From positions 1-42,924 of IMG/VR virus record IMGVR_UViG_3300024327_000015: DNA of 42,924 nucleotides; one strand, 5' to 3'. The first letter of the stretch is position 1; each line of letters starts with the position of its first letter. Shown piece after piece: positions 1-8,538 of this stretch. The notes beneath the pieces were generated by a model. It was not told where the DNA came from. It was given only the letters and a program-made list of their open reading frames with translations, and did no database searches. The DNA is from a virus. A program made the translations under genes and the position numbers.

Positions 1-1968
1 AGATTTAAGCTATATGTAAACAACGAATTATTAACTAGCTCATCAACAATATCATTAAATAATGAATGGGCAGTTTTGCAGGCAAGCCAAGCTCTAAATT
101 TTGGAAGGCATACCTCGGTTGGTAGGTATTTTGACGGTTACCTCACAGAAATAAACCTTATAGACGGACAAGCACTTACACCATCAGACTTTGGTGAAAC
201 CAATGAAGATACTGGTGCATGGAAAGCTAAAAAATACACAGGCACATATGGTACTAACGGATTTTACTTAAAAGGTCGTGGCACAGATAACTCTGGTAAT
301 GGTAACAACTGGACAGAGAATAACTTTAACACAACCAATAGTGCATTAACTACCTACGACATCATGACAGATGTACCTACACTAACCGATGAAGATACGG
401 CTAACTATTGCACAATGAATCCCCTAGTTTATAGAGTAAGTGCAGGAAATATGGATATAATTCAAGATGGAAATTTAAAATTTGGACGAACCTCCTCTGC
501 AGCCTCTTCTATTTGGGGTAGTACTATGGGAGTAACCTCTGGCAAATGGTATTGGGAAGCTACTCTTACTAATAGTGGTGGAGGCGGTAGTTTTATAGGA
601 GTTTATACAGACTTTCTAGCTAATGGAACAATTGATTTAGGAGGTTTATCTGGTGAGTTTTCTTATGTCTCCAACGGAAATAAATATCTTGAAGGTAGTA
701 CATCTGCTTATGGTGCAAGTTATACATCAGGAGATGTTATTGGAGTAGCTCTTGATTTAGATGGAGGTACACTTACTTTTTATAAGAATAATACCAGTCA
801 AGGAACAGCAAAAAGTAGTCTTCCTGCAGGAACTTATTTTCCTGGATTTGACTCATATAATGGTAACACTTGGACTTTAAACTGTGGTCAACGACCATTT
901 GCCTACACACCACCTACAGGCTATAAAAAACTCAACACATTTAACTTACCTGACTCTACTATTGAAGATGGTAGTGAGAATTTTAATACTGTGCTTTATA
1001 CGGGTACTGGTGCGACCCAGAGTATTACAGGTGTTGGTTTTCAGCCTGATTGGACTTGGATTAAAGGTCGTAGTGCTGCTACAGCCCATGGATTATATGA
1101 TGCAGTTAGAGGGGTACAAAAAGATTTAGTATCAGACTCTACTACTGCTGAAACAACTCAAACAACAGGACTTACCGCTTTTAATTCAAATGGATTTACA
1201 ACAGGGGTTTTAGCTAAACTAAATACTAATAGTGCTACTTATGTAGCTTGGAATTGGAAAGCAGGAGGTACAGCAGTATCTAACGCAGTAGGATCAGTAA
1301 CATCACAAGTATCTGCTAACACAACAGCAGGGTTTAGTGTGGTGACTTATACAGAACCTGCGAGTGGTACATATACAGTAGGGCATGGTTTAGGTGTAGT
1401 GCCTGCAATGATTATATTAAAACCTCGTTCTGTTGCTGGAGAAAACTGGGTTGTATTTCATGAATCATTAGGGGCAGCTCCTACAAACACAGGGGTGTAT
1501 TTGAATACCACTAGTGCTGCATTTGCAACTGGATCTAATTGGCTAAGTGAAAATAATACTACTAAATTCGGAGTGACTGCGGGACAAGTAACTCCCGGAA
1601 GTGGTACAATGGTTGCTTATTGTTTTGCAGAAGTAGAAGGATATAGTAAGTTTGGTAGCTACACAGGTAATGGTAATGCTAATGGTGCATTTGTATACAC
1701 AGGGTTTAAACCTGCTTTTGTGATGATTAAAAGAAGTAATACTACAGGTAGTTGGTATACGTTTGATAATAAAAGAGAAGGTTATAATGTAGATAATGAT
1801 ACTCTCTTAGCTGATACTACTGCAGCAGAAACAACAACTGATTATTTAGATTTAGTTTCCAATGGTTTTAAATGTAGAACAACAGCAGCAGCAGTTAATA
1901 CTAGTGCTTCTACATACATATACATGGCATTTGCCGAAAACCCTTTTAAAAATTCTTTAGCGAGGTAA
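1..1968 (+). CDS. Tail fibre / host-recognition protein, 5'-truncated by the window edge
   Basis: The frame is open from base 1 to the stop at 1966-1968 (655 codons), so the true start lies upstream; the TTG at 76 is only an internal codon. The first ~57 residues look like the end of a LamG/concanavalin-type beta-sandwich (…YFDGYLTEINLIDGQ). A SPRY-like domain follows at about 170-300 (GKWYWEATL … GVALDLDGGTLTFYKN). The C-terminal half carries three related beta modules marked by QPDWTWIKGR, VPAMIILKPR and KPAFVMIKR, which I associate with DUF7483-type repeats of environmental phage fibres. These folds bind carbohydrate or protein surfaces, so receptor binding at the tail tip is inferred. A fibre-associated gene follows 5 bp downstream. 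Confidence 0.75.
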   Translation, partial: RFKLYVNNELLTSSSTISLNNEWAVLQASQALNFGRHTSVGRYFDGYLTEINLIDGQALTPSDFGETNEDTGAWKAKKYTGTYGTNGFYLKGRGTDNSGNGNNWTENNFNTTNSALTTYDIMTDVPTLTDEDTANYCTMNPLVYRVSAGNMDIIQDGNLKFGRTSSAASSIWGSTMGVTSGKWYWEATLTNSGGGGSFIGVYTDFLANGTIDLGGLSGEFSYVSNGNKYLEGSTSAYGASYTSGDVIGVALDLDGGTLTFYKNNTSQGTAKSSLPAGTYFPGFDSYNGNTWTLNCGQRPFAYTPPTGYKKLNTFNLPDSTIEDGSENFNTVLYTGTGATQSITGVGFQPDWTWIKGRSAATAHGLYDAVRGVQKDLVSDSTTAETTQTTGLTAFNSNGFTTGVLAKLNTNSATYVAWNWKAGGTAVSNAVGSVTSQVSANTTAGFSVVTYTEPASGTYTVGHGLGVVPAMIILKPRSVAGENWVVFHESLGAAPTNTGVYLNTTSAAFATGSNWLSENNTTKFGVTAGQVTPGSGTMVAYCFAEVEGYSKFGSYTGNGNANGAFVYTGFKPAFVMIKRSNTTGSWYTFDNKREGYNVDNDTLLADTTAAETTTDYLDLVSNGFKCRTTAAAVNTSASTYIYMAFAENPFKNSLAR

Positions 1969-1973
1969 CAGAA

Positions 1974-2528
1974 ATGGCTTTTAAAATAAACAGTAAGACA
2001 CTTCCTTTGGACAGGGGTTTTACACACAACAATATAAATTATCCAAAAAACTGGTTACGACTATCCACACAGGAAGATAAGACTGCTCTTGGTATTACAT
2101 GGGAAGCAGACCCTGTTAGGTATGATGACAGATACTACTGGAATGGTGAACTAACTAATCCTAAAGCATTAGAAGATATAGATGCAGTAGATGAAGCTGG
2201 TAACCCACTATGGGTAAAAGAACTAAATAACTCTGACCCAGAGAATCCAGTCATGGTAGATACAACAGAAAGACTAGTAACACAAGGTCTTAAAACACAA
2301 AAGATGGCGGAAGTTAAACACACAGCCGGTACCATACTAAATCAAACCGATTGGTATGTAACACGTAAGATGGAAAGAGAAGTAGCTATACCTGCAGACG
2401 TTGTTACAAAAAGAGCTCACGTAGTTGCTGAGTCAGATAGATTAGAAGTAGCTATAGCAGCTTGTGCTGATGTAGAAGCCCTTATAGAGGTCATGAACAA
2501 CCAAAATTGGGACAATACCGCGAGATAG
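1974..2528 (+). CDS. Putative tail-fibre-associated / assembly protein (184 aa)
   Basis: The gene starts 5 bp after the fibre gene. The N-terminal half is soluble, with many Trp, Tyr and Asp residues (YPKNWLRLST, RYYWNGEL). The C-terminal ~65 residues are predicted helical and resemble the end of phage fibre-assembly or chaperone proteins of the DUF4376 type, in which TDWYVTRK and a late ADVEAL-like helix are typical. No catalytic motif is visible. Role inferred from position and from this C-terminal resemblance; it could equally be a fibre subunit. Confidence 0.45.
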   Translation: MAFKINSKTLPLDRGFTHNNINYPKNWLRLSTQEDKTALGITWEADPVRYDDRYYWNGELTNPKALEDIDAVDEAGNPLWVKELNNSDPENPVMVDTTERLVTQGLKTQKMAEVKHTAGTILNQTDWYVTRKMEREVAIPADVVTKRAHVVAESDRLEVAIAACADVEALIEVMNNQNWDNTAR

Positions 2529-2531
2529 TGT

Positions 2532-2957
2532 ATGGGGGTTATAAGTCATTTTATCCCAATTGTTTTAGGGTTTATTGCTAAATTAATAGCTATTAAGTCA
2601 CAACAAGCGCACGATCAAAACGCTTTGATGTTAGAAGCATTAGCGGGTAAATCAAAAGAATTACAAAAAGCACGCGTGCAGTCTAATAAAGAATCTCCTA
2701 TGGCTGCATGGAACCGAAGAATTTTAATGTTTGCTATATTAGCTTTAGTAGCTATATATCCGCTAGCCGGACTTTTAGGAGTAGATACTGTAATTCCAGT
2801 AAAAACAGAAGGGTTTAGTTTTTTAGGTTTGTTTGAAATAGGTGGGGGGACTACTTTTGAAACTGTTAAAGGACTATATAAATTTGGTGAAATATTTGAA
2901 TGGGCTACTATGATTGTAGAGTTTTACTTCGGTGGTCAATTAGCTAAAGGTAGATAA
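2532..2957 (+). CDS. Small membrane protein, holin candidate (141 aa)
   Basis: There is a hydrophobic N-terminal segment (about residues 5-20), a charged amphipathic stretch with KSQQ and KSKELQKAR, then the motif SPMAAWNRR directly before a strong transmembrane helix (about 64-86). A weaker hydrophobic segment lies near the C-terminus. This plan, with an AWxRR motif before the main helix, resembles the GTA-type three-TM holin family. Holins permeabilise the inner membrane at lysis. It sits inside the late structural operon, and the lysozyme domain at 5778 would be the natural partner. The start is ATG at 2532, 3 bp after the previous stop. Confidence 0.5.
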   Translation: MGVISHFIPIVLGFIAKLIAIKSQQAHDQNALMLEALAGKSKELQKARVQSNKESPMAAWNRRILMFAILALVAIYPLAGLLGVDTVIPVKTEGFSFLGLFEIGGGTTFETVKGLYKFGEIFEWATMIVEFYFGGQLAKGR

Positions 2958-2958
2958 G

Positions 2959-5148
2959 ATGCCACTTAGCAAATTAAAATTTAGACCTGGCATAAACCGA
3001 GATAAAACTGATCTTGCTCAAATGGGTGGTTGGTATGATGGTAACTTAATACGATTTAGAGACGGATACCCTGAAAAAATAGGTGGTTGGCAAGCTGAAA
3101 CTTTTGACCAGTATGTAGGGGAAGCCGGCAAACTATTTGTCTATTCTGTAGATACAGGTGCAGAAATTGCAGGCTTAGCTACTACTAAAAAAATATATAT
3201 TCGTGCTGGTACAACTCTTTATGATATTACTCCTATCCGTGCAACTTACACTACTTCAACCACTCCTTCGACAGACAACTGTTTTACTACTAACACCACT
3301 GCAGGCACTGAAGGTCAAGTCTTAGTAACACTTACTGGACACGGTGCTACTACAGGTGATTATGTTACTTTTAGTGGTGCAGTCGCAGTCGGTGGTATTA
3401 CAGCCCCACAACTTAATATAGAGTTTGAAGTAACGGTAATAGATGCAAATACATTTACTATTGAAACTGCTGGAACAGCTACTTCAGCTGCTACAGGTGG
3501 TGGTACAGGAATTACTGCAGCGTTTCAAATTAATATTGGAGCTGACACTTCTATTGCAGGATATGGTTGGGGCGCAGGTACATGGAGTCGAGGAACATGG
3601 GGTAGTGCTTCAGTTCTTCCAGCTATTACTAATGTGCGTCTTGTCTTTATGGACAACTTTAACAACGACCTTATATTTAATTTAAACAATGAAGGTCAAA
3701 TATACTATTGGGTATACGATAATACTTTTTCTAATAGAGGGGTATTATTAAGTTCATTAGCAGGGTCAATTGCTGTACCTGCAAAAACTGAAAAGACATT
3801 GTTTGCTTCTAGCGGGCACTTACTGTGCTTAGGTGCTAGTGCATATAGCGAAACATTTGATGCAGGTGCTACTATTTCAAGTATTACAAGTTCTACAACG
3901 ACAGCTACTGTAACTACTGGAAGTGCTCATGGATTAGCTACTAATGATTGGGTAAGTCTATCTGGACAAACAACAACTGCTTATTCAGGTACCTATCAAA
4001 TTACAGTAACAAGCACGACAACTTTTACCTATACACTAGCAGCGGGTACTACATCTCCTGCCTCTGTTGCAGGAAGCTACCAAAGTATTAACTACTCAGT
4101 TGGCGCATTTGATCCAATGTTAATTAGATGGGCTGACGTTAATGCAGATATAGGTCCTAAACCGGAAGTTTGGAAACCAGAACTTGCCAATACAGCAGGG
4201 TTCTTATTTGTTAAAGAAGGTTCTAGAATTATTACCGGTGCTAATGTAAGACAAGAAACTCTTATATGGACAGACACATCACTTAGTACACTACAATTTT
4301 TAGGTACGGCTGAAGTGTTTGGATTACAACTTTTATCTAACGATACTAACATTATGGGCCCTAATGCATGGGCGAGTGTTAATAACAATATGTATTGGAT
4401 GGGAACGGATAACTTCTTTGTATATGATGGTAGAGTTAATGTTCTTAAGTGTCCTTTACTACGATATGTATTTGAAGATATTAATAGAGAACAAAGTCAA
4501 CTTGTTTATGGTGGTACTAATAAAGAATTTAATGAAGTCATATGGTTCTATTGTTCAGGTGGGACAACTCCTTCAGCTACAATTGATCGTTATGTAATCT
4601 ACAACTATCGTGATGATATTTGGTATTATGGACAATTAAATAGAACTACTTGGGTAGATGCGGGTGTTAATCAATATGCACTAGCTACTTCAGGGGGGTA
4701 TATATACTCACATGAGAATGGCCCTAACGATGGTCAACCTTTAGGTGCAGCGCCTTTAGCTATTAACTCATATATTGAGTCTGCCTTTATGGATATAGCT
4801 GATGGTGAGTTTTATATGTTAACAAAGCGTGTCATTCCTGATGTAGACTTTACTACATCACAAACTGTTAACCCTGTGACAGGAGCCACACTAACACCTG
4901 CAGTGGATATGGCAGTTGCAGTTAGTAAGTTTCCAGGAGCAGCAACACAAACTACAGATGCAGCAGGGGCAACACTAACTAGAGGTGTTACAACAAGTGC
5001 TACAACAATAGATCAGTATACTAATCAAGTATTTATAAGAGCACGAGGTAGACAAATGAACTTTAAAATATCATCAGATACTGTAGGTACACAGTGGCAA
5101 CTAGGGGATACAAGAGTTGATGCTAAACCAGATGGACTAAGGGGATAA
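2959..5148 (+). CDS. Large tail / packaged-DNA stabilisation-like structural protein (729 aa)
   Basis: The N-terminus (KFRPGINRDKTDLAQMGGW, then a G-N-L-I-R-F-R-DG block) matches a family in podovirus genomes annotated as tail stabilisation or P22 gp10-like. Two inserted beta modules, about residues 113-195 and 305-380, share the pattern V-T-(T/L)-x-x-x-HG(A/L)-x-T-x-D-x-V, typical of small Ig/FCCH-like modules rich in Thr and Gly. No TM segment or enzyme motif is seen. It is probably part of the head-tail connector or tail tube. Stop to the next ATG is 1 bp. Confidence 0.6.
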   Translation: MPLSKLKFRPGINRDKTDLAQMGGWYDGNLIRFRDGYPEKIGGWQAETFDQYVGEAGKLFVYSVDTGAEIAGLATTKKIYIRAGTTLYDITPIRATYTTSTTPSTDNCFTTNTTAGTEGQVLVTLTGHGATTGDYVTFSGAVAVGGITAPQLNIEFEVTVIDANTFTIETAGTATSAATGGGTGITAAFQINIGADTSIAGYGWGAGTWSRGTWGSASVLPAITNVRLVFMDNFNNDLIFNLNNEGQIYYWVYDNTFSNRGVLLSSLAGSIAVPAKTEKTLFASSGHLLCLGASAYSETFDAGATISSITSSTTTATVTTGSAHGLATNDWVSLSGQTTTAYSGTYQITVTSTTTFTYTLAAGTTSPASVAGSYQSINYSVGAFDPMLIRWADVNADIGPKPEVWKPELANTAGFLFVKEGSRIITGANVRQETLIWTDTSLSTLQFLGTAEVFGLQLLSNDTNIMGPNAWASVNNNMYWMGTDNFFVYDGRVNVLKCPLLRYVFEDINREQSQLVYGGTNKEFNEVIWFYCSGGTTPSATIDRYVIYNYRDDIWYYGQLNRTTWVDAGVNQYALATSGGYIYSHENGPNDGQPLGAAPLAINSYIESAFMDIADGEFYMLTKRVIPDVDFTTSQTVNPVTGATLTPAVDMAVAVSKFPGAATQTTDAAGATLTRGVTTSATTIDQYTNQVFIRARGRQMNFKISSDTVGTQWQLGDTRVDAKPDGLRG

Positions 5149-5149
5149 T

Positions 5150-5332
5150 ATGTCACACGTCGTACAACCTAAATCACCTAACTTAGTCTTACCTCCTATA
5201 GAGTATAGTGAAGACCAACAGAACCAACTACAGAATCAGCTAAGGTTATACTTTGCACAACTAGATAAAGCGCACTTAGATGAGATTAGAAACTTACACA
5301 CTAACAATGTAATGCATTGGATGGGGATATAA
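5150..5332 (+). CDS. Small conserved-type virion-operon protein (60 aa)
   Basis: Starts one base after the stabilisation-like gene and ends in a TAATG overlap with the next gene, so it is translationally embedded in the structural operon. The protein is polar, with a Gln/Asn-rich helix in the middle (EDQQNQLQNQLRLYFAQLDK). I do not recognise a family. The packed position supports a real gene with a minor virion or assembly role. Confidence 0.6.
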   Translation: MSHVVQPKSPNLVLPPIEYSEDQQNQLQNQLRLYFAQLDKAHLDEIRNLHTNNVMHWMGI

Positions 5333-5673
5333 TGTCAGGTGAATTTCAAAATTTAACAGGACTTAGATTAGCACAAGCGGCAGTTACTGCATCTGCAGCC
5401 ATTGTGTATGAAACACCTGCTAATACAAGAACTTATATTAAAGACATTATGGTAGCCAATACTACGGCCGGTTCACTTGATGTACAAGTATATATTGTTG
5501 CAAGTGGGGGTGCAGCAGCTACTTCTAATGCTCTTATATACAACAAAACAATAGCAACAAAAGAGTATTTACATTGGTCAGGATTGCAGATAACAGACCC
5601 CGGAGATACCATACAAGTTTTAGGCAGTTCAACAGGACTTACTATAACTATATCAGGAGCTGAAGCCGTATAA
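5332..5673 (+). CDS. Small beta-rich structural protein (113 aa)
   Basis: ATG at 5332 overlaps the previous stop (TAATG); I prefer it to the in-frame TTG at 5317. The composition is Ala/Thr/Val-rich with alternating hydrophobic residues (TYIKDIMVANT, DVQVYIVASGG, DTIQVLGSSTGLTITISG), indicating an all-beta sandwich like phage head decoration or tail-collar proteins. No cysteine, no TM helix, no enzyme motif. A virion surface or baseplate role is inferred. Confidence 0.55.
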   Translation: MSGEFQNLTGLRLAQAAVTASAAIVYETPANTRTYIKDIMVANTTAGSLDVQVYIVASGGAAATSNALIYNKTIATKEYLHWSGLQITDPGDTIQVLGSSTGLTITISGAEAV

Positions 5674-5685
5674 AACGGTTTATAT

Positions 5686-5778
5686 ATGGACATATACATG
5701 ATATTATTAGACAATATAGAATGGGGTAATTTAAAGATTCCTCCTGTTAATCTTTATAATGCACCTAGGGTAAAATAA
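5686..5778 (+). CDS. Micro-ORF, 30 aa, coupled to the next gene
   Basis: ATG at 5686 opens a 30-codon frame (MDIYMILLDNIEWGNLKIPP…) whose TAA overlaps the ATG of the 770-residue gene (TAATG), the same junction used elsewhere in this operon. It fills an otherwise unexplained 104-bp gap. No clear Shine-Dalgarno is visible. It may be a genuine small protein or a translational-coupling leader. Confidence 0.4.
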   Translation: MDIYMILLDNIEWGNLKIPPVNLYNAPRVK

Positions 5779-8090
5779 TGAGCTATATAGACGAACACGT
5801 AGAATATCTAGGAGTGCATGAAGGAACTAAGGGTGGTTTGAAACGAGTTGAAGATTCGTCTAAGTCCGCAGCCCCCTATGGATTGGATAAGCCGCCTATT
5901 GATAGAAAAGATAAAGAATCAGATAAAGCATACGCAAAAAGAGTTTTACAGTATTTTGAAAAAGAAGCAATAAATACTTTAGGAGATGCTTATAGCAATG
6001 CCCCAACCGGAGTAAAACGGGCTGTTTTAGATAGTTATTATAATTCAGGGAAATTATATGACGGGCAGATTGCTAGTTTAAAAGGTTCAGATTATCCGGG
6101 GTTTGCTCAAAATACATTGGACATCGTTTCTGCTAACGATCCTAAAACAAATAGCTCAGGAGTATTAAAAGGTTTAGCTAATCGTAAAGCTGCAACTTAT
6201 AATTTAATGGCCGCAGATGTAGGATTACCTTTGATAACAGGGGGTGAGTTAGCAGCCGTAGATGGGAAAGCAAGAATAATTTATAGTACGACTGAAGAGC
6301 CGTACACTTTTGATTTTCAAAGCCCTTTACATAGTGGGAGCAAACCGGGAGCTTTAAATGTAATAGCCCCTGCAACAAAAAAAGAAAAAGCACCTGGCGT
6401 TAGCCCTTTTGAATACCATAAGCAGGGGGCTGAGACAGAATCTCAATACGGCAAAGGTACAGAAAAACAATCTAACTTGAGCAATTATGAAAAGGCTCAA
6501 AACAAGGTGGCAAGTACAGATCTTAGCGGTATATATCCGAACCAGAACTTACCAAATGCACCACGAAATTTAGGGACGGTTGAGTTACCCCCTGATCAAA
6601 CAATTACCCCTTACCGGGAAACTATAAAGGAAGACGTTACTGTGAGACCAGATCAAATAAGAGTAAATGAAGATGTTCAACTTACATCTATACCAAATGA
6701 TGCTCGTCAATACTCTATAGGCGAACAACAAGAAAGAGCAAGGCGCAGTATGATGCAAGGTAACCGCCAAGATAGAATGGAAGACTATCAAGTGAATAGA
6801 GAATATCAAGAAGACTATCCTTATCTATATCCAAGAAACACAGGTAGCTATGCCTTACCTCAACAACAGGCAGCTCAAAGAATGATGGGTGGTTATGCTG
6901 AAGGTGGTACTGTTGATGAAGCACAAGGCTTAGCTTCTTTAGGTCGTGGTGGTGACTCAACTCTAGTACATATGCAACCACGAGAAGTAGCAGGGTTACA
7001 ACAACTTGCTCAAGCTAATGGCACTTCACTTACACGTAACCCAATGACAGGATACCCTGAAGCATTTCAGATGGGGGGTCTCCTTAAAGGAGCAGCAACT
7101 CTCGCAGCCGGATACTTTACTGGTGGTGCTGGGTTTGGACTTGGTGCTCAAATAGCAGCAGGGGCAGCAACAGGTGCAGGTTTAGCAGCAGCTACAGGAG
7201 ATGACCCAATTATGGGCGCAGTCTCTGGTGGTTTAGGTGGCATGTCAGGAGGTGGTTTAAATACAGCGATGATGGGTCCTTCTACGGCAACGGGTATGGC
7301 GGGAACTTCATCTATAGCTAATCCATTAGCGGGAGCTACTCCGATACAAGGAGCTGCGACTGGAACTGCAATGCCAGGATATTCATTCGGTCAGACACAA
7401 ACACCTACTGTAGGCACTTCAGGGTTAGAAACAGGTGGAGGAGCTTTAGCAGATGGAACCATACCACAAACAGATGTTGTTAAACAAATTCCAAGCGGCG
7501 GAAGTAATAATCTTAATATACCTAGACAAGGAGCAGTAGATTTTTCAGGTAGTTTTAATCAAGGGATAGACCAAGTATATAGGAATTTAGGTACTGTTGA
7601 CCCTACTACTGGGCTAATTAAAGACGCAAGTACAATGGAGGTTGCTAAAACATTAGGTTCCCCAATAGCAAGTATGGGACTAGGCGGATTAGAAGAAAGT
7701 GACTTTATGGTTAAACCTGATTTCAATGATCCTCGTGATGTATATAATCCAAGAAGTACATTAGATTTAAGTAGAGACACAGGAGTTAGTGAAGCAATGA
7801 GTCGTGATACAGGGCTACGATTATTAGCTCGTGGCGGTTATTTAGGTGGTGGTAATGTAGGAGATGGTATGAGTGATGATATCCCTGCTACTATAGAGGG
7901 AGATGAGCCTGCGGCTTTATCACAAGGCGAATTTGTAATACCAGCGGACGTAGTGAGTCATTTAGGTAATGGTTCTTCGGAAGCAGGCTCTAAGCAATTA
8001 CACGCTATGATGGCCCGCATAAGACAAGCTAGAACAGGCAGAAAATCTCAAGGAAAAGAAATTAAACCTGGAAAGTATATGCCTAGATGA
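5778..8090 (+). CDS. Virion protein with N-terminal lysozyme-like domain and Gly-rich tail (770 aa)
   Basis: Residues ~1-152 resemble a phage GH24-type lysozyme: an early Glu in HEG (E15) in the position of the catalytic Glu, a helical middle (GVKRAVLDSYYNSG), and a C-terminal GLANRKAATYNL segment like the GLxxRRxxE end of that fold. I cannot place the second catalytic residue with certainty. Residues ~200-380 are charged, with Tyr/Arg/Gln-rich spacers. From ~380 the chain is Gly/Ala-rich with GGYAEGG and LARGGYLGGG motifs, and it closes with a conserved-looking segment (ALSQGEFVIPADVVSHLGN … KQLHAMMARIRQ). Likely a tail-associated murein hydrolase that helps DNA entry. It overlaps the next gene by ATGA. 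Confidence 0.55.
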   Translation: MSYIDEHVEYLGVHEGTKGGLKRVEDSSKSAAPYGLDKPPIDRKDKESDKAYAKRVLQYFEKEAINTLGDAYSNAPTGVKRAVLDSYYNSGKLYDGQIASLKGSDYPGFAQNTLDIVSANDPKTNSSGVLKGLANRKAATYNLMAADVGLPLITGGELAAVDGKARIIYSTTEEPYTFDFQSPLHSGSKPGALNVIAPATKKEKAPGVSPFEYHKQGAETESQYGKGTEKQSNLSNYEKAQNKVASTDLSGIYPNQNLPNAPRNLGTVELPPDQTITPYRETIKEDVTVRPDQIRVNEDVQLTSIPNDARQYSIGEQQERARRSMMQGNRQDRMEDYQVNREYQEDYPYLYPRNTGSYALPQQQAAQRMMGGYAEGGTVDEAQGLASLGRGGDSTLVHMQPREVAGLQQLAQANGTSLTRNPMTGYPEAFQMGGLLKGAATLAAGYFTGGAGFGLGAQIAAGAATGAGLAAATGDDPIMGAVSGGLGGMSGGGLNTAMMGPSTATGMAGTSSIANPLAGATPIQGAATGTAMPGYSFGQTQTPTVGTSGLETGGGALADGTIPQTDVVKQIPSGGSNNLNIPRQGAVDFSGSFNQGIDQVYRNLGTVDPTTGLIKDASTMEVAKTLGSPIASMGLGGLEESDFMVKPDFNDPRDVYNPRSTLDLSRDTGVSEAMSRDTGLRLLARGGYLGGGNVGDGMSDDIPATIEGDEPAALSQGEFVIPADVVSHLGNGSSEAGSKQLHAMMARIRQARTGRKSQGKEIKPGKYMPR

Positions 8091-8500
8091 GCCAAGTCCA
8101 TACGGTAGCGGCGGATAAAGTTGAAGAAGTGTGGGATGAAGTTAGACCTTTATTGAATAAGGCATTTCTTAGTCACACTGATGTTGATTATGGGATAGAG
8201 TACTTAAAAGTAGAATTAGTTAAAGGTAAACAGCTCTTGTTTTTAGTTGTAGAAGATGAGAAAATAATCGGAGCTTACACTGTAGATATTATAGATTATG
8301 AGAATCACCGAGTAGCTTTTACTACATGCATGGGTGGCAGAAAAGTATTTAATAAAGATACTGTTAAACAATATGAAGACTGGGCGAGGTCACAAGGAGT
8401 CACTAAAATAAGGGCTTATGCAAAAGATGCACAAGCAAGGTTGTTTAAATTAAAAATGGGATTAGAGCCCGTAATGCACGTTTTGGAGAAAAGATTATGA
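8087..8500 (+). CDS. GNAT-fold-like protein (137 aa), internal-virion-protein-type
   Basis: The pattern of a helix, then beta strands LLFLVVEDEKIIGAYTVDII and HRVAFTTCMGGRK, then TVKQYEDWARSQGVTKIRAYAKDAQARLFKLKMGLEP matches the secondary structure of GCN5-type acetyltransferases, including a late helix with a LFKLKMGLEP ending like the usual 'YxKxGF'. A classical Q/RxxGxG/A acetyl-CoA loop is not evident, so activity is doubtful. Podoviruses often carry such a protein beside their internal virion genes (T7 gp13 position). It overlaps the gene before it (ATGA). Confidence 0.5.
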   Translation: MSQVHTVAADKVEEVWDEVRPLLNKAFLSHTDVDYGIEYLKVELVKGKQLLFLVVEDEKIIGAYTVDIIDYENHRVAFTTCMGGRKVFNKDTVKQYEDWARSQGVTKIRAYAKDAQARLFKLKMGLEPVMHVLEKRL

Positions 8501-8538
8501 TTAACAAAAGAATATACACAGACTGGAGGGACTTCTAA
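8497..8538 (+). CDS. 13-codon micro-ORF linking two virion genes
   Basis: ATG at 8497 overlaps the previous stop (ATGA). The frame encodes MINKRIYTDWRDF, and its TAA overlaps the next ATG (TAATG). The Shine-Dalgarno of the following gene (GGAGGG, 8525-8530) lies inside it. Both ends use the coupling overlaps typical of this operon, so it may carry terminating ribosomes to the next start. Protein function is unlikely. Confidence 0.3.
   Translation: MINKRIYTDWRDF

Noticed and set aside
76-78. TTG start for the tail-fibre gene
   Set aside because: The frame is open to base 1 with sensible LamG-like protein sequence upstream, so the gene is truncated by the window.
1-1968. Diversity-generating retroelement target in the tail fibre
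   Set aside because: No reverse transcriptase or template repeat is visible in the window, and no adenine-rich variable C-terminal repeat is evident. Part of the genome is unseen, so this is not excluded for the phage.
8087-8500. Functional acetyltransferase
   Set aside because: The overall fold pattern fits GNAT but the acetyl-CoA-binding Q/RxxGxG/A loop is not visible, so only fold similarity is reported.
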